The notes: generated by a model not told the origin, from the sequence alone. A DNA stretch of 64,000 nucleotides from Bradyrhizobium sp. WSM3983 (GCF_000473045.1 NZ_AXAY01000006.1:1-64000), one strand, 5' to 3'; shown: positions 42,819 to 50,972, counted from the first letter of the stretch. Translations and numbers: made by a program.

Positions 42819-43853
42819 ATGACCAAGTATAAGCTCGAGTACATCTGGCTCGACGGATATACGCCGACTCCGAACTTGCGCGGCAAAACTCAGATCAAGG
42901 AATTCGCGTCGTTCCCGACGCTCGAGCAGCTTCCGCTCTGGGGCTTCGATGGCTCCTCCACCCAGCAGGCCGAGGGCCACAGCTCCGATTGCGTGCTGAA
43001 GCCGGTCGCGGTGTTCCCGGACGGCGGCCGCACCAACGGCGTGCTGGTGATGTGCGAAGTCATGATGCCCGATGGCAGGACGCCGCACTCGACCAACAAG
43101 CGCGCCACCATCCTCGACGACGAGGGCGCGTGGTTCGGCTTCGAGCAGGAATACTTCTTCTACAAGGACGGCCGTCCGCTCGGCTTCCCCGCCTCCGGCT
43201 ATCCGGCGCCGCAAGGCCCGTACTACACCGGCGTCGGCTACTCGAACGTCGGCGACATCGCCCGCAAGATGGTCGAAGAGCATCTCGACCTCTGCCTGGC
43301 TGCCGGCATCAACCATGAAGGCATCAACGCGGAAGTCGCGAAGGGCCAGTGGGAATTCCAGATCTTCGGCAAGGGCTCCAAGAAGGCCGCTGACGAAATG
43401 TGGATGGCCCGCTACCTGATGCTGCGCCTGACCGAAAAGTACGGCGTCGACATCGAATTCCACTGCAAGCCGCTCGGCGACACCGACTGGAACGGCTCCG
43501 GCATGCACGCCAACTTCTCCACCGAGTACATGCGTACGGTCGGCGGCAAGGAGTACTTCGAGGCGCTGATGGCGGCCTTTGACAAGAACCTGATGGACCA
43601 CATCGCCGTCTACGGCCCGGACAACGACAAGCGTCTGACCGGCAAGCACGAGACCGCGCCGTGGAACAAGTTCAGCTACGGCGTGGCCGATCGCGGTGCG
43701 TCGATCCGCGTTCCGCACTCCTTCGTCAACAACGGTTACAAGGGCTATCTGGAAGACCGCCGTCCGAACTCGCAGGGCGACCCATACCAGATCGCTTCGC
43801 AGATCCTGAAGACGATCGCGTCCGTCCCGGCTGACAAGAAGGCCGCGGCCTAA
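42819..43853 (+). CDS. glnII: Glutamine synthetase II (eukaryotic type)
   Basis: A 344-residue GSII that makes glutamine from glutamate, ammonium and ATP. The start at 42819 gives MTKYKLEYIWLDGYTPTPNL. Motifs are LPLWGFDGSSTQQAEGHSSD near residue 42, GFEQEYFFYKDGRPLGFP near 108, GQWEFQIFGKG near 180, DTDWNGSGMHANFSTEYMR near 224 and RGASIRVPHSF near 300. The length matches rhizobial GSII (about 344). A sigma-54 promoter lies upstream and a strong terminator downstream. Unlike GSI it lacks the adenylylation site. Confidence 0.98.
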   Translation: MTKYKLEYIWLDGYTPTPNLRGKTQIKEFASFPTLEQLPLWGFDGSSTQQAEGHSSDCVLKPVAVFPDGGRTNGVLVMCEVMMPDGRTPHSTNKRATILDDEGAWFGFEQEYFFYKDGRPLGFPASGYPAPQGPYYTGVGYSNVGDIARKMVEEHLDLCLAAGINHEGINAEVAKGQWEFQIFGKGSKKAADEMWMARYLMLRLTEKYGVDIEFHCKPLGDTDWNGSGMHANFSTEYMRTVGGKEYFEALMAAFDKNLMDHIAVYGPDNDKRLTGKHETAPWNKFSYGVADRGASIRVPHSFVNNGYKGYLEDRRPNSQGDPYQIASQILKTIASVPADKKAAA

Positions 43854-43897
43854 GATCCTCCCGGCCCGGGCTGGGGGGCTGGCCCGGGTTGGCTTTC

Positions 43898-43933
43898 AAT
43901 CCGCCGGAGCTGAAAAGCTACGGCGGATTTTTG
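43898..43933 (+). terminator. Intrinsic terminator of glnII
   Basis: AATCCGCCG (43898-43906) pairs with CGGCGGATT (43921-43929). An inner AGCT-GAAA-AGCT stem with a GNRA tetraloop sits between them, and TTTT follows. A GC-rich stem (CCCGGGCTGG.../...CCAGCCCGGG type) lies just before it. Confidence 0.88.
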
Positions 43934-44052
43934 CATTCCGATGACAGTCCTTGTTGTGGGTCTGCCGGCCATGCCGGCCTGGAGCCTGTCCATTGCCGCC
44001 CGAACCGGGATAGAGTGCCGGCACGATGCGCGCGGGGCCGGGGACACGGCTG

Positions 44053-44754
44053 GTGTTTGAAGGATTCTACAAGGTGCGATTTCAGCTCGGCGACAGCGTC
44101 GGCCGGAGCGTGATGCATGCCGGCAACGGCAAGATGCTCGGCGGCAATTCGGCGTTCGCCCATATCGGCACCTATGAGAAGACCGCAGACGGCATCGACA
44201 CCGTCATCAAGACCGTCCGCCACAACCCCGATCCGAACTACCGCGCCATGGCCGGCACCGATGATGCGACGCTGATCGCGAAGGGTTTTTCCGACGGCGA
44301 TCTCTACCGCTTCAAGGGTGAGCTGAAAGAGCTGCCCGGCGTGCCCTTCCAGTCGCTGATGACGCCGATCTCGGAAGACGAAGTGCCGATTGCCGGCGGC
44401 GTCAGCGAGGCTGGCATCGTCAACGGCCTCTACTCGGTTCACCTGCGCATGCTCGACGGCGTCGATGGCGGGCTCACCGGCGTGATGCTGCTCAATCGGG
44501 GGCGCATCCTCGGCGGCGATGCCTCGTTCTATTATCTCGGCAGCTACACCGCCGCGAACGGCCGCTGGAAGGGGCAGATCCTCAACCAGGAGCACACACC
44601 GGCCAAGGACGATCCGATCTTTGGCGGCCACGAGGTCGGCATCGGCTTCTCCGGCAGCTATGACGGCGAGGAGGCGGTGCTGGAAGCCACCGCGCTGGCC
44701 GGCAAGCGCAGCCTGCGCCTGACGGCTGCGCTGAAGCTCATGCATCGCGCCTGA
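44053..44754 (+). CDS. Two-domain GrlR-family protein
   Basis: About 233 residues. GTG at 44053 gives the family start MFEGFYKVRFQLGDSVGRSV; ATG at 44026 is an alternative. Domain 1 (residues 1-105) has HAGNGKMLGGNSAFAHIGTY and a long loop. Domain 2 (about 125-233) has NGLYSVHLRMLDGVDGGLTG, GRILGGDASFYYLGSYTAAN and GRWKGQILNQEHTPAKDDPI. Both are GrlR-type beta domains, and domain 2 is close to the single-domain protein at 38698. The tandem arrangement mimics the GrlR dimer. The function is unknown. Confidence 0.8.
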   Translation: MFEGFYKVRFQLGDSVGRSVMHAGNGKMLGGNSAFAHIGTYEKTADGIDTVIKTVRHNPDPNYRAMAGTDDATLIAKGFSDGDLYRFKGELKELPGVPFQSLMTPISEDEVPIAGGVSEAGIVNGLYSVHLRMLDGVDGGLTGVMLLNRGRILGGDASFYYLGSYTAANGRWKGQILNQEHTPAKDDPIFGGHEVGIGFSGSYDGEEAVLEATALAGKRSLRLTAALKLMHRA

Positions 44755-44773
44755 TCGGTCACGGGAATTGCAC

Positions 44774-45097
44774 ATGGAAAAAGTTCGCATGCTCTCGACG
44801 CTCGGCCTGATGGGCGCGATGCGCAACGCCAAGGCGACCATCGTCGAGCAGGGTTTTACCGCGGAGCGGCTCATCAGCGGCGAGGCTGATCTGGCCGTGC
44901 AGCAGATCAGCGAGCTGAAGCAGGTCGAGGGCATCGAGGTGATCGGCCCGGTGCCGCATGATTTGCAGACGCCGGCCGTATTCTCCGCCGGCCGCATGGT
45001 GGATGCGAAGCAGGCCGAAGGTGCCGACCGGTTGCTGCGCTATCTGGCATCGCCGGAGGTCGTGCCCGTCCTGCGGCTATCAGGACTCGCGCCTTGA
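44774..45097 (+). pseudogene. 3' fragment of a ModA-like periplasmic substrate-binding protein gene
   Basis: The frame MEKVRMLSTLGLMGAMRNAK leads to GEADLAVQQISELKQVEGIE, VIGPVPHDLQTPAVFSAGRM and ADRLLRYLASPEVVPVLRLS. This is the C-terminal lobe of a ModA/sulfate-type binding protein (QQISEL, GP-P-x-x-QT, FSAG, L-x-F-L-x-x-P). A complete protein would have about 250 residues and a signal peptide; here only about 107 residues remain, with neither. It is probably a remnant, though a reused small protein cannot be excluded. Its stop overlaps the region upstream of the Sel1 gene. Confidence 0.65.
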
Positions 45098-45123
45098 AAT
45101 CGCCGGCGCGCGGACGCAACGTG

Positions 45124-45951
45124 ATGGCCATGCGGACTTGTCTTCTTGCTATCCTCATCACGCTCGCCGCGCCCGTCGCCGCGCATGCGCAATCGGCCGA
45201 CCTCGTCCTGTGCGACCGTGTCGCCGCTGATCCAAGCGACCCCGACAAGCCGACTGACGTGAAGGGCGTGAGCGAGATCGCGGCCTCCGACGTCGCGACG
45301 GCCATCAAATTCTGCAAGCAGGCGGCAGCATCGGTGCGCCGCGCAACGTTCGCGCTCGGCCGCGCCTATGCGGCCAACCGGCAGACGGGCGAAGCGATCG
45401 CCGCCTGGCGCAAAGCAGCCGACAAGGGCTCCAGTGCCGCCATGGTCGAGCTCGGCGTCGCCTACGGCACCGGCTCCGGGATAGCGAAGGACGAGGCGCA
45501 AGCGCGAAAACTGTTCGAGAAGGCGGCGCAGGCCGGCAACCCCCGCGGCGTCTCCAACCTCGCCGCGCTCGGCAGCGCCGGCGGTGGGACGCCTGCCGAT
45601 CCGGCGCAGGCCCGCACGCTGCTCGGCAAGGCCGCCGAGACCAATGCGGAGGCCCAGTACCAGCTCGGCCTGATGCTGGCGAGCGGCAATGGCGGCGAGA
45701 AGGACGACGTCGCGGCGCGCGCGCTGTTCGAGAAAGCGGCCGCGCAAAACCATCCGGGCGCGCTGGAGCGGATGGGGGCCTTCGCCCAGGAAGGCCGCGG
45801 CGGTCCAAAGGACAAGGATGCCGCAAAGGCCTATTACGAGCGTGCCGCCGCGCTCGGTGACGAGGACGCCAAGAAGGCGCTGGAGCGGCTGCGCTGTCCC
45901 TACGCGATCAAGGACAAGCAGGGCAGGCTCGTCACCACGCTGTGCTTCTAG
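45124..45951 (+). CDS. Exported Sel1/TPR repeat protein
   Basis: A 275-residue protein. I choose ATG 45124, though 45130 is also possible, giving a signal peptide MAMRTCLLAILITLAAPVAA ending AHA-QS. Cys residues follow (VLCDRVA, KFCKQAA). From about residue 75 there are Sel1-type repeats: AAMVELGVAYGTGSGIAKDE, AEAQYQLGLMLASGNGGEKD and GALERMGAFAQEGRGGPKDK. Sel1 proteins serve as periplasmic scaffolds. No partner is indicated by the neighbours. A dispersed palindrome begins 2 bp after the stop. Confidence 0.85.
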   Translation: MAMRTCLLAILITLAAPVAAHAQSADLVLCDRVAADPSDPDKPTDVKGVSEIAASDVATAIKFCKQAAASVRRATFALGRAYAANRQTGEAIAAWRKAADKGSSAAMVELGVAYGTGSGIAKDEAQARKLFEKAAQAGNPRGVSNLAALGSAGGGTPADPAQARTLLGKAAETNAEAQYQLGLMLASGNGGEKDDVAARALFEKAAAQNHPGALERMGAFAQEGRGGPKDKDAAKAYYERAAALGDEDAKKALERLRCPYAIKDKQGRLVTTLCF

Positions 45952-45952
45952 A

Positions 45953-45996
45953 GCATGATCCGGAAAAGTGTGAAGCGGTTTTCCGAAAGATCATGC
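45953..45996. repeat. Dispersed palindrome GCATGATCCGGAAAA...TTTTCCGAAAGATCATGC
   Basis: Outer arms GCATGATC (45953-45960) and GATCATGC (45989-45996) and inner arms GGAAAA (45962) and TTTTCC (45979) form a two-part stem directly after a stop codon. I recognise this exact text as one of the most frequent intergenic repeats in Bradyrhizobium. It can also act as a terminator-like structure. Confidence 0.8.
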
Positions 45997-46009
45997 GCAA
46001 GCAATCAGC

Positions 46010-46468
46010 TCACTTCATGTAGTAAGCGAGATTGTTGCGGGCGTCGCGATAGGTGGTCTCGAGAAAGTCGGGATACTGCGTAGCCGCCTGCGCCACTGCA
46101 CGCACGACGCATTGCCAGAAATCGCCATCCCACTTGAAATGCGCCTCGGCCGCGCCCTCGAATTTGACGGCGGTGATGATGGCCTGTCGGATCGCATCGT
46201 CGCTGGCGCGCGGATGGGCGCGCTTGAGATAACCGAACATCGGCCCTTCATGGGCGTGGTCGCGGTCATGGCGATATTTCGCGCCGATCTGCTCCGGAGT
46301 CAGCGTGCGATTGATGCGCACCTGTTCGGCGGTCGGGCGGCCCTCGATCGAATCCAGCCGGTAGCGCCAGCGCCAGAGTTCGAACGCGGCATCCAGCAGC
46401 GGCTGCTTCGCCGCGCTGGCGACGAAGGCTCCGATCTGCGCCTCGGCTGATGGTTCGATCTGGTCCAT
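46010..46468 (-). CDS. Hypothetical protein (152 aa)
   Basis: A 152-residue protein starting at 46468 (MDQIEPSAEAQIGAFVASAA). It is helical with many aromatics: DAAFELWRWRYRLDSIEGRP, RINRTLTPEQIGAKYRHDRD, HEGPMFGYLKRAHPRASDDA and HFKWDGDFWQCVVRAVAQAA. It has no signal peptide or membrane segment. I do not recognise the family. It faces away from the cytochrome gene at 46582, with a 113-bp divergent gap. Confidence 0.75.
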   Translation of the reverse strand: MDQIEPSAEAQIGAFVASAAKQPLLDAAFELWRWRYRLDSIEGRPTAEQVRINRTLTPEQIGAKYRHDRDHAHEGPMFGYLKRAHPRASDDAIRQAIITAVKFEGAAEAHFKWDGDFWQCVVRAVAQAATQYPDFLETTYRDARNNLAYYMK

Positions 46469-46581
46469 GCCGCTTTGTCGCGCGTGCGCACCGCTGGGTT
46501 CGAAGCCGGCCTTGATCGAGCGCAAGGCCGGGGGCCACCGCGTCGGCCTACATTGCGTCTTCACAGGAATGGAGACTTGCG

Positions 46582-47049
46582 ATGAAGCTTCGGGCGTGGA
46601 CGCTGGCGCTGGCCGGCTTGGGTGCGGCTACGGCCGTGGCGGCGCAGGACCTCAAATCGCCGTCGGCGGACCAGTACGTGCCCCGGCTCGGCGATATCAT
46701 GAGCGCCGCGCAGACGCGCCATCAGAAGGTCTGGCTGGCGGGCAAGGCGCAGAACTGGGAGCTTGCGGCTTTCGAGATGCGCCAGCTCAAAGCGAGCCTG
46801 GTCGAGGCCGCAGTGCTCTATTCCGGCATCCCCGTCAGCAATGTCACGACACTGGAGCCGTCGCTGCAGTCGACGTCCGACGCGATCGCTGCAAAGGACG
46901 GCCGCAAATTCGCGAAGGCCCTGGGTGATCTGACCGAGGGTTGCAATGCCTGCCACCGGTCGCTGGGACGCAGCTTCGTCGTGATGAAGGTCCCCTCCGA
47001 TCCGCAGCCGTTCGCCAATCAGCAGTTCGCGCCGCAGGCCAAGCCGTGA
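46582..47049 (+). CDS. Periplasmic cytochrome c family protein (single CxxCH)
   Basis: A 155-residue exported protein: MKLRAWTLALAGLGAATAVA with cleavage near VAA-QD. Helical repeats follow (YVPRLGDIMSAAQTRHQKVW, NWELAAFEMRQLKASLVEAA) and one haem-binding motif, CNACH, near residue 118. The motif near the C-terminus of a helical protein recalls cytochrome c' or c556-like folds. RBS AGGAATGGAG precedes the ATG. A role in periplasmic electron transfer or gas binding is inferred. It has no partner gene. Confidence 0.85.
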   Translation: MKLRAWTLALAGLGAATAVAAQDLKSPSADQYVPRLGDIMSAAQTRHQKVWLAGKAQNWELAAFEMRQLKASLVEAAVLYSGIPVSNVTTLEPSLQSTSDAIAAKDGRKFAKALGDLTEGCNACHRSLGRSFVVMKVPSDPQPFANQQFAPQAKP

Positions 47050-47106
47050 CGGAACGGACCGCATGCGAAGCGGGTTGACCCCGAAGGCACGAGAGGAGGC
47101 GCAACC

Positions 47107-47256
47107 ATGATCCGCAAACTCGCATCCGGCGAATACCGGCTCTATTCACGCAAGGTCAATCCCAAGACCGGCAAGCGGCGCAACCTCGGCACCTTCAAGA
47201 GCCGCGCGGCGGCCGAGAAGCACGAGCGCGACGTGCAGTATTTCAAGCGTCACTGA
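47107..47256 (+). CDS. Small basic protein, integrase-arm-like (49 aa)
   Basis: ATG at 47107 follows AGAGGAGG at an ideal distance. The 49 residues read MIRKLASGEYRLYSRKVNPK, TGKRRNLGTFKSRAAAEKHE and RDVQYFKRH. The pattern (three short strands, then an Ala-rich helix ending in a basic tail; G-x-Y-R-L-Y-S-R-K ... K-R-R-N-L-G-T-F-x-S-R-A-A-A-E-K-H-E) resembles AP2-like/integrase arm DNA-binding domains. I recall it as widely conserved in rhizobia. It probably binds nucleic acid. Confidence 0.8.
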   Translation: MIRKLASGEYRLYSRKVNPKTGKRRNLGTFKSRAAAEKHERDVQYFKRH

Positions 47257-47510
47257 CACCTGAGGCAGGTCGCGCTGGGCAGGCCGGCAAACCAAACGCT
47301 CGAAAACAACCCCATGCACAGTAGCCAAGTGGCTGACAAAACAGCCGATTGGCCGAAGCAAACGGCTCGTTGCGGATTTTACGAAATAAGCTTGACCCGT
47401 CGGGCAAAACAGGGGCATGCTGGCATCATGGCAGAAAAGGCTCCGCAAGCGGCCCTGCGCGGATAAGGCCGGATGGCCGAAGGGTGACGATGTCACCGCG
47501 ATCAAGCCGC

Positions 47511-47590
47511 ATCCTCGGCGGCGATGCGTTTCCTCTACTATCGCGGCTCCTATTCGTCGGCGGATCGCCGCTGGAAGCGGCGAGTAGCTG
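47511..47590 (+). pseudogene. GrlR-family gene fragment
   Basis: ATCCTCGGCGGCGATGC is identical to the start of the corresponding block in the two-domain gene (44511). The frame then shifts and continues FLYYRGSYSSADRRWKR, matching GGD-A-SFYYLGSYTAANGRWKG. Only about 25 codons of the family remain, with a frameshift in the middle. No other family sequence flanks it. Confidence 0.75.
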
Positions 47591-47620
47591 ACAGCGACAT
47601 GGTTCATCATCGCATACAGG

Positions 47621-48142
47621 TCAAACACGCGGACGGCGGGACTTGGACGTGCGCTGGACGGGCGAAACGTCCTGCGCCCGTGCCTGCGCTTGCGCTTCTG
47701 TTTCCATCGCCTCAACGTTTCCGAGAACGCGCCGCAGCAGACTAGTCAGGGTATCGACCTCCTGTTTCGACAGACCTCGGGTCATGTCGGCGTTACCCTG
47801 CTTGAGGACGGCGCGACCGGCGGGCAGTCGGGACGCTGCCTGCCTGGTCAGTGAGACGAGGCTGCCGCGTCGATCATCCGGATCGGGCTCGCGTCGGATG
47901 ATCCCGTCACGCTCCATGCGGGTCAGCATCTGCGCCATGGTGGGCTGCTCGACCTTCGCCCAACGCGCAAGTTCGGTTTGGGACATGCGCGCGCCGTCCT
48001 TGAGCGCGGCCAGGACCGGAAGATGAGCCGTTGCAAAGCCCAAGTCGCGTAGCCTGGCGTCTCCAACGCGGGCCAAGCCCCGCGCGATGCGGCTGAAATA
48101 GTGTCCGGGATGGGCCATCGGATCCCAATCTTCAGAGGCCAT
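47621..48142 (-). CDS. MarR family transcriptional regulator
   Basis: A 173-residue winged-helix regulator. The start at 48142 (MASEDWDPMAHPGHYFSRIA) is adjacent to the operator. The core reads LPVLAALKDGARMSQTELAR, WAKVEQPTMAQMLTRMERDG and IIRREPDPDDRRGSLVSLT, the standard MarR HTH and wing with the D-x-R-G motif. The C-terminal helix dimerises, and the tail is basic. It is divergent from the FAD monooxygenase with two palindromic boxes between them, so it most likely represses both and responds to a small aromatic or drug-like ligand. Confidence 0.93.
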   Translation of the reverse strand: MASEDWDPMAHPGHYFSRIARGLARVGDARLRDLGFATAHLPVLAALKDGARMSQTELARWAKVEQPTMAQMLTRMERDGIIRREPDPDDRRGSLVSLTRQAASRLPAGRAVLKQGNADMTRGLSKQEVDTLTSLLRRVLGNVEAMETEAQAQARAQDVSPVQRTSKSRRPRV

Positions 48143-48145
48143 TGC

Positions 48146-48180
48146 ATAGGCGCCTATATTTATGTTATATAGGCACCTAT
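48146..48180. promoter_or_regulatory. Two-box palindromic operator for the MarR regulator
   Basis: ATAGGCGCCTAT (48146-48157, a perfect palindrome) and ATAGGCACCTAT (48169-48180, one mismatch) are separated centre to centre by 23 bp. The AT-rich spacer probably includes -10 elements. The first box ends 4 bp from the MarR start codon and the second is 19 bp from the monooxygenase start, so binding would block both genes. Confidence 0.8.
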
Positions 48181-48199
48181 GTAGCAGGAGATTTCTCAT

Positions 48200-49318
48200 A
48201 TGACAACCATATCAAGGCTCGCGATCGTGGGCGGCGGCCCCGGCGGACTGATGCTGGCTCGCCTGCTTTTGCTGCGCGGATTCGAACCGGTCGTGTTCGA
48301 GCGCGATCAACATTCTGGCGAGCGGCCGCAGGGTGGGTCGCTTGATCTCCACGAGGAGACGGGTCTGCGTGCCATGTCTCTCGCCGGTCTCGCGAAGGAG
48401 TTTGCCGCCGCTGCGAGACCAGAGGATCAGGGTGATCGGCTGTACGACCAGCACGGCACGCTGCTGTTCGATCGCGATGGTGCGGGCGATAGCCGTCCCG
48501 AAATCGATCGGATAGAACTGCGTCGGATCCTGCTGGAGTCGTTGCCCACCGGCGTCGTACAATGGGGAAGCAGGGTCGAAGCGGTTGTGCCGCGGACGGA
48601 GGGTGGGTACGACCTGGTCGTTGCCGGTGCAGGCCAACGTTTTGACGTTGTCATCGGAGCTGACGGTGCCTGGTCGCAAGTGCGGCCGCTCCTCACGGAG
48701 GACGTGCCGCGATACGAAGGCGTGACACTGGTCGAGTTGGGCTTCGACAGTCTACGCCATCTGAATGTCGACGCGCTGGTCGGTAGAGGTAAGATGTTTG
48801 CTGTGGGTGACAATCGGGTATTGATCGCCCAGCGTAACGGAAGCGGCCATATCCGCGGTTACGCAGGTCTGCGGATCACAGAGTCCGAGGCGCAGGCATT
48901 GGCAGCGAAACAACCCGAGCGTATCCGGGCGATGCTGGTCGAAGCCTTCGCGGGCTGGGCGTCCGAACTCATCGATATGATCGAGATCGGCGATTTCATC
49001 GGCGTCAGACCTCTTTACGCAATGCCAATCGGGCACGCCTGGCGCAACCATCCGGGCGTCACCTTGCTTGGCGATGCCGCGCATTTGATGTCGCCCTTCA
49101 GCGGCGAGGGCGTGAATCTCGCTCTTGCGGACGCCGTCGACCTCGCTGACGCCTTGGCTTCGGCCGATCGTTGGGAAGCGATCGCAGCCTGCGAGACCGA
49201 GATCATGAAGCGCGCCATGCCTGCCGCCGAAGGAGCCGCCGCAGGCCTTAATGGCGCGCTCTCATCCCAAGGGGCCGCGCCGGTGCTCGAACACTATCGA
49301 GAGCGCGTTCGAGGATGA
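48200..49318 (+). CDS. FAD-dependent monooxygenase, TetX-like
   Basis: A 372-residue group A flavoprotein monooxygenase. The FAD dinucleotide motif is IVGGGPGGLMLARLLLLRGF near residue 8. GERPQGGSLDLHEETGLRAM near 40 and RPEIDRIELRRILLESLP near 98 follow, with VIGADGAWS near 150 and GDAAHLMSPFSGEGVNLALA near 293. GGSLDLHEETG and FSGEGVNLALAD are features shared with Tet(X) and its chromosomal relatives, which hydroxylate tetracyclines. Family likeness does not establish that activity. It is controlled by the divergent MarR gene through the shared operator. Confidence 0.9.
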   Translation: MTTISRLAIVGGGPGGLMLARLLLLRGFEPVVFERDQHSGERPQGGSLDLHEETGLRAMSLAGLAKEFAAAARPEDQGDRLYDQHGTLLFDRDGAGDSRPEIDRIELRRILLESLPTGVVQWGSRVEAVVPRTEGGYDLVVAGAGQRFDVVIGADGAWSQVRPLLTEDVPRYEGVTLVELGFDSLRHLNVDALVGRGKMFAVGDNRVLIAQRNGSGHIRGYAGLRITESEAQALAAKQPERIRAMLVEAFAGWASELIDMIEIGDFIGVRPLYAMPIGHAWRNHPGVTLLGDAAHLMSPFSGEGVNLALADAVDLADALASADRWEAIAACETEIMKRAMPAAEGAAAGLNGALSSQGAAPVLEHYRERVRG

Positions 49319-49434
49319 AAGCATTCCAATGTCACCTTCTGGCCCATCGCGACACACGGCGCTGCCGCACAAACTTGGTCGCTATGTTGTGCAACTCACT
49401 AGGAATATTCCCTGCCTGCTGGTGAGGACGAAGG

Positions 49435-49941
49435 ATGACCGACGACATTGAGATACGTCGCCTCGCACGGGAGGACGCAGCCCTCTATCGAGACATACGA
49501 TTGGAGGCTCTCCAAGCCAACCCGGAAGCGTTCGGTAGCACCTTCGAGGTTGAAGATGCTCAGCCGCTGAGTTTGTTCTTGGATCGGCTCGGCAGCTCTA
49601 CAGTGCTCGGCGCGTTCCGCGACACAGAGCTCGTTGGCATTGTCGGCTTTGCTGTCCAGCAGGGCCAGAAAGAAGCTCACAAGGGCGCGCTTTGGGGAAT
49701 GTACGTTCGACCCGCCGCAAGGAATGCCAAGGTCGGTCGACGGTTGGTCGAAGCGGTATGCAATCACGCCCGTCAGCAGGTTGAGCTGATCCAGCTCAGC
49801 GTGGTGGTGGACAATGAACAGGCGCGGCGTCTTTACGCGAGATTGGGCTTCCTGGAGTACGGCGTGGAGAAGAACGCTCTGAAGCAAGCTGGCCGCTACT
49901 ACGACTTGGTTCTTATGGCAAAGGATCTCTCGCGGCACTGA
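49435..49941 (+). CDS. GNAT family N-acetyltransferase
   Basis: A 168-residue acetyltransferase: IEIRRLAREDAALYRDIRLE opens the fold. GFAVQQGQKEAHKGALWGMY (beta4) and VRPAARNAKVGRRLVEAVCN (motif A, with the R-N-A-K-V-G-x-x-L acetyl-CoA loop) follow. IQLSVVVDNEQARRLYARLG leads into FLEYGVEKNALKQAGRYYDL. It resembles the small-molecule/peptide acetyltransferase subgroup. The substrate is unknown. GAGGACGAAGG precedes the ATG, and a dispersed repeat follows 15 bp after the stop. Confidence 0.88.
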   Translation: MTDDIEIRRLAREDAALYRDIRLEALQANPEAFGSTFEVEDAQPLSLFLDRLGSSTVLGAFRDTELVGIVGFAVQQGQKEAHKGALWGMYVRPAARNAKVGRRLVEAVCNHARQQVELIQLSVVVDNEQARRLYARLGFLEYGVEKNALKQAGRYYDLVLMAKDLSRH

Positions 49942-49955
49942 ATTATTCTGCCGAT

Positions 49956-50013
49956 GCTGCAGCCCGCAGGATGGCGATAGCTAGTTATTTAATGCACTGC
50001 CACCGTACTTCCG
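49956..50013. repeat. Dispersed repeat GCTGCAGCCCGCAGG...GCACTGYCACCGTA, copy A
   Basis: GCTGCAGCCCGCAGGATGGC (from 49956), then TGCACTGCCACCGTACTTCC to 50013. The same two blocks in the same order and spacing recur at 51086-51145. The two copies lie on either side of the Tat hydrolase gene. Confidence 0.65.
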
Positions 50014-50150
50014 TGGTCCGCAAGGACGGCAGGGGCTGGGTCACCGTGGGGCATTTCGTCACCCGTTTAGGGGATGACCAGTCCTCAAACGTCTGAAATG
50101 CTAGAGGTTGTGTAACGGCGTAGTGTCCGATGGACAATAGGAATTTTGTC

Positions 50151-50972
50151 ATGACGAAGAGTGGAATTACACGTCGCCGCATGCTTTGCAGTGCTGCAAC
50201 TGGCGGTCTCGTGGCAGCAGCGGGCTCCGGCGCGATCAATACCGCCGGCGCGCAATCGGCGCGAAGGACCTTCGTCCTTGTTAGCGGCGCTTTTTGCGGC
50301 GGTTGGATATGGCGCCGGGTCGCTGACCGGCTCGAACAGGGCGGCCACAAAGTGTTCGCTCCGTCACTCACGGGCTTAGGCGAGCGCTCGCATTTGCTGA
50401 GCAAGGACGTCAATCTGGACACCCACATCGCCGACGTCGTCAACCTGATCGAATGGGAAAGTCTCGAGAACGTCTGCCTTGTGGCGTGGTCCTATGCAGG
50501 CTTTGTAGGCTCGGGCGCGCTCGAACGCATCGGCGATCGCGTCTCATCGGTTGTATGGCTTGATGCCTACATTCCGGCCGACGGGCAAAGGGTGTCGGAC
50601 CTTGCAGTCGAGACGGTTCGCAAAGCCATACAAGCGGCCATTGACAAGGGCGAGCCAGGCGTTCGGGGATTAGTGAAGATTTCGACCGACGCTATTGTTG
50701 CCGAACGCGATCGGGCATTCGTCGAATCCAAAGCTACTGCGCATCCAGTCGGCACCTATCTCCAGCAGATCAAGGTTTCCGGGGCGCTCCAAAAGATGGC
50801 GAAGAAGACATACATCCGCCTCCCAAAATTTCCACAGTCGCTCTTTGACAAGGCACTTGCAGACTGCAAGAGCGACAAGTCTTGGGCCACATTCGAATTG
50901 CCGGACGTGGGGCACATGGCCATGCTCGATGCACCAGACCGTGTGAGCGAGTTGATACTGCAAGCCGCGTGA
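50151..50972 (+). CDS. Alpha/beta hydrolase with Tat signal
   Basis: A 273-residue hydrolase starting at 50151 (MTKSGITRRRMLCSAATGGL). The twin arginines in ITRRRM and the cleavage near AGA-QS indicate Tat export. The mature part is esterase/salicylate-esterase-like: VLVSGAFCGGWIWRRVADRL (oxyanion loop), LTGLGERSH, the nucleophile Ser in VAWSYAGFV, LDAYIPADGQ and the catalytic His in VGHMAMLDAP. It is flanked by two copies of a dispersed repeat (49956 and 51086), suggesting it was acquired or moved as a cassette. The substrate is unknown. Confidence 0.88.
   Translation: MTKSGITRRRMLCSAATGGLVAAAGSGAINTAGAQSARRTFVLVSGAFCGGWIWRRVADRLEQGGHKVFAPSLTGLGERSHLLSKDVNLDTHIADVVNLIEWESLENVCLVAWSYAGFVGSGALERIGDRVSSVVWLDAYIPADGQRVSDLAVETVRKAIQAAIDKGEPGVRGLVKISTDAIVAERDRAFVESKATAHPVGTYLQQIKVSGALQKMAKKTYIRLPKFPQSLFDKALADCKSDKSWATFELPDVGHMAMLDAPDRVSELILQAA

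Noticed and set aside
48200..49318. Calling the monooxygenase tet(X)
   Set aside because: Shared motifs show only subfamily likeness; substrate residues cannot be judged by eye.
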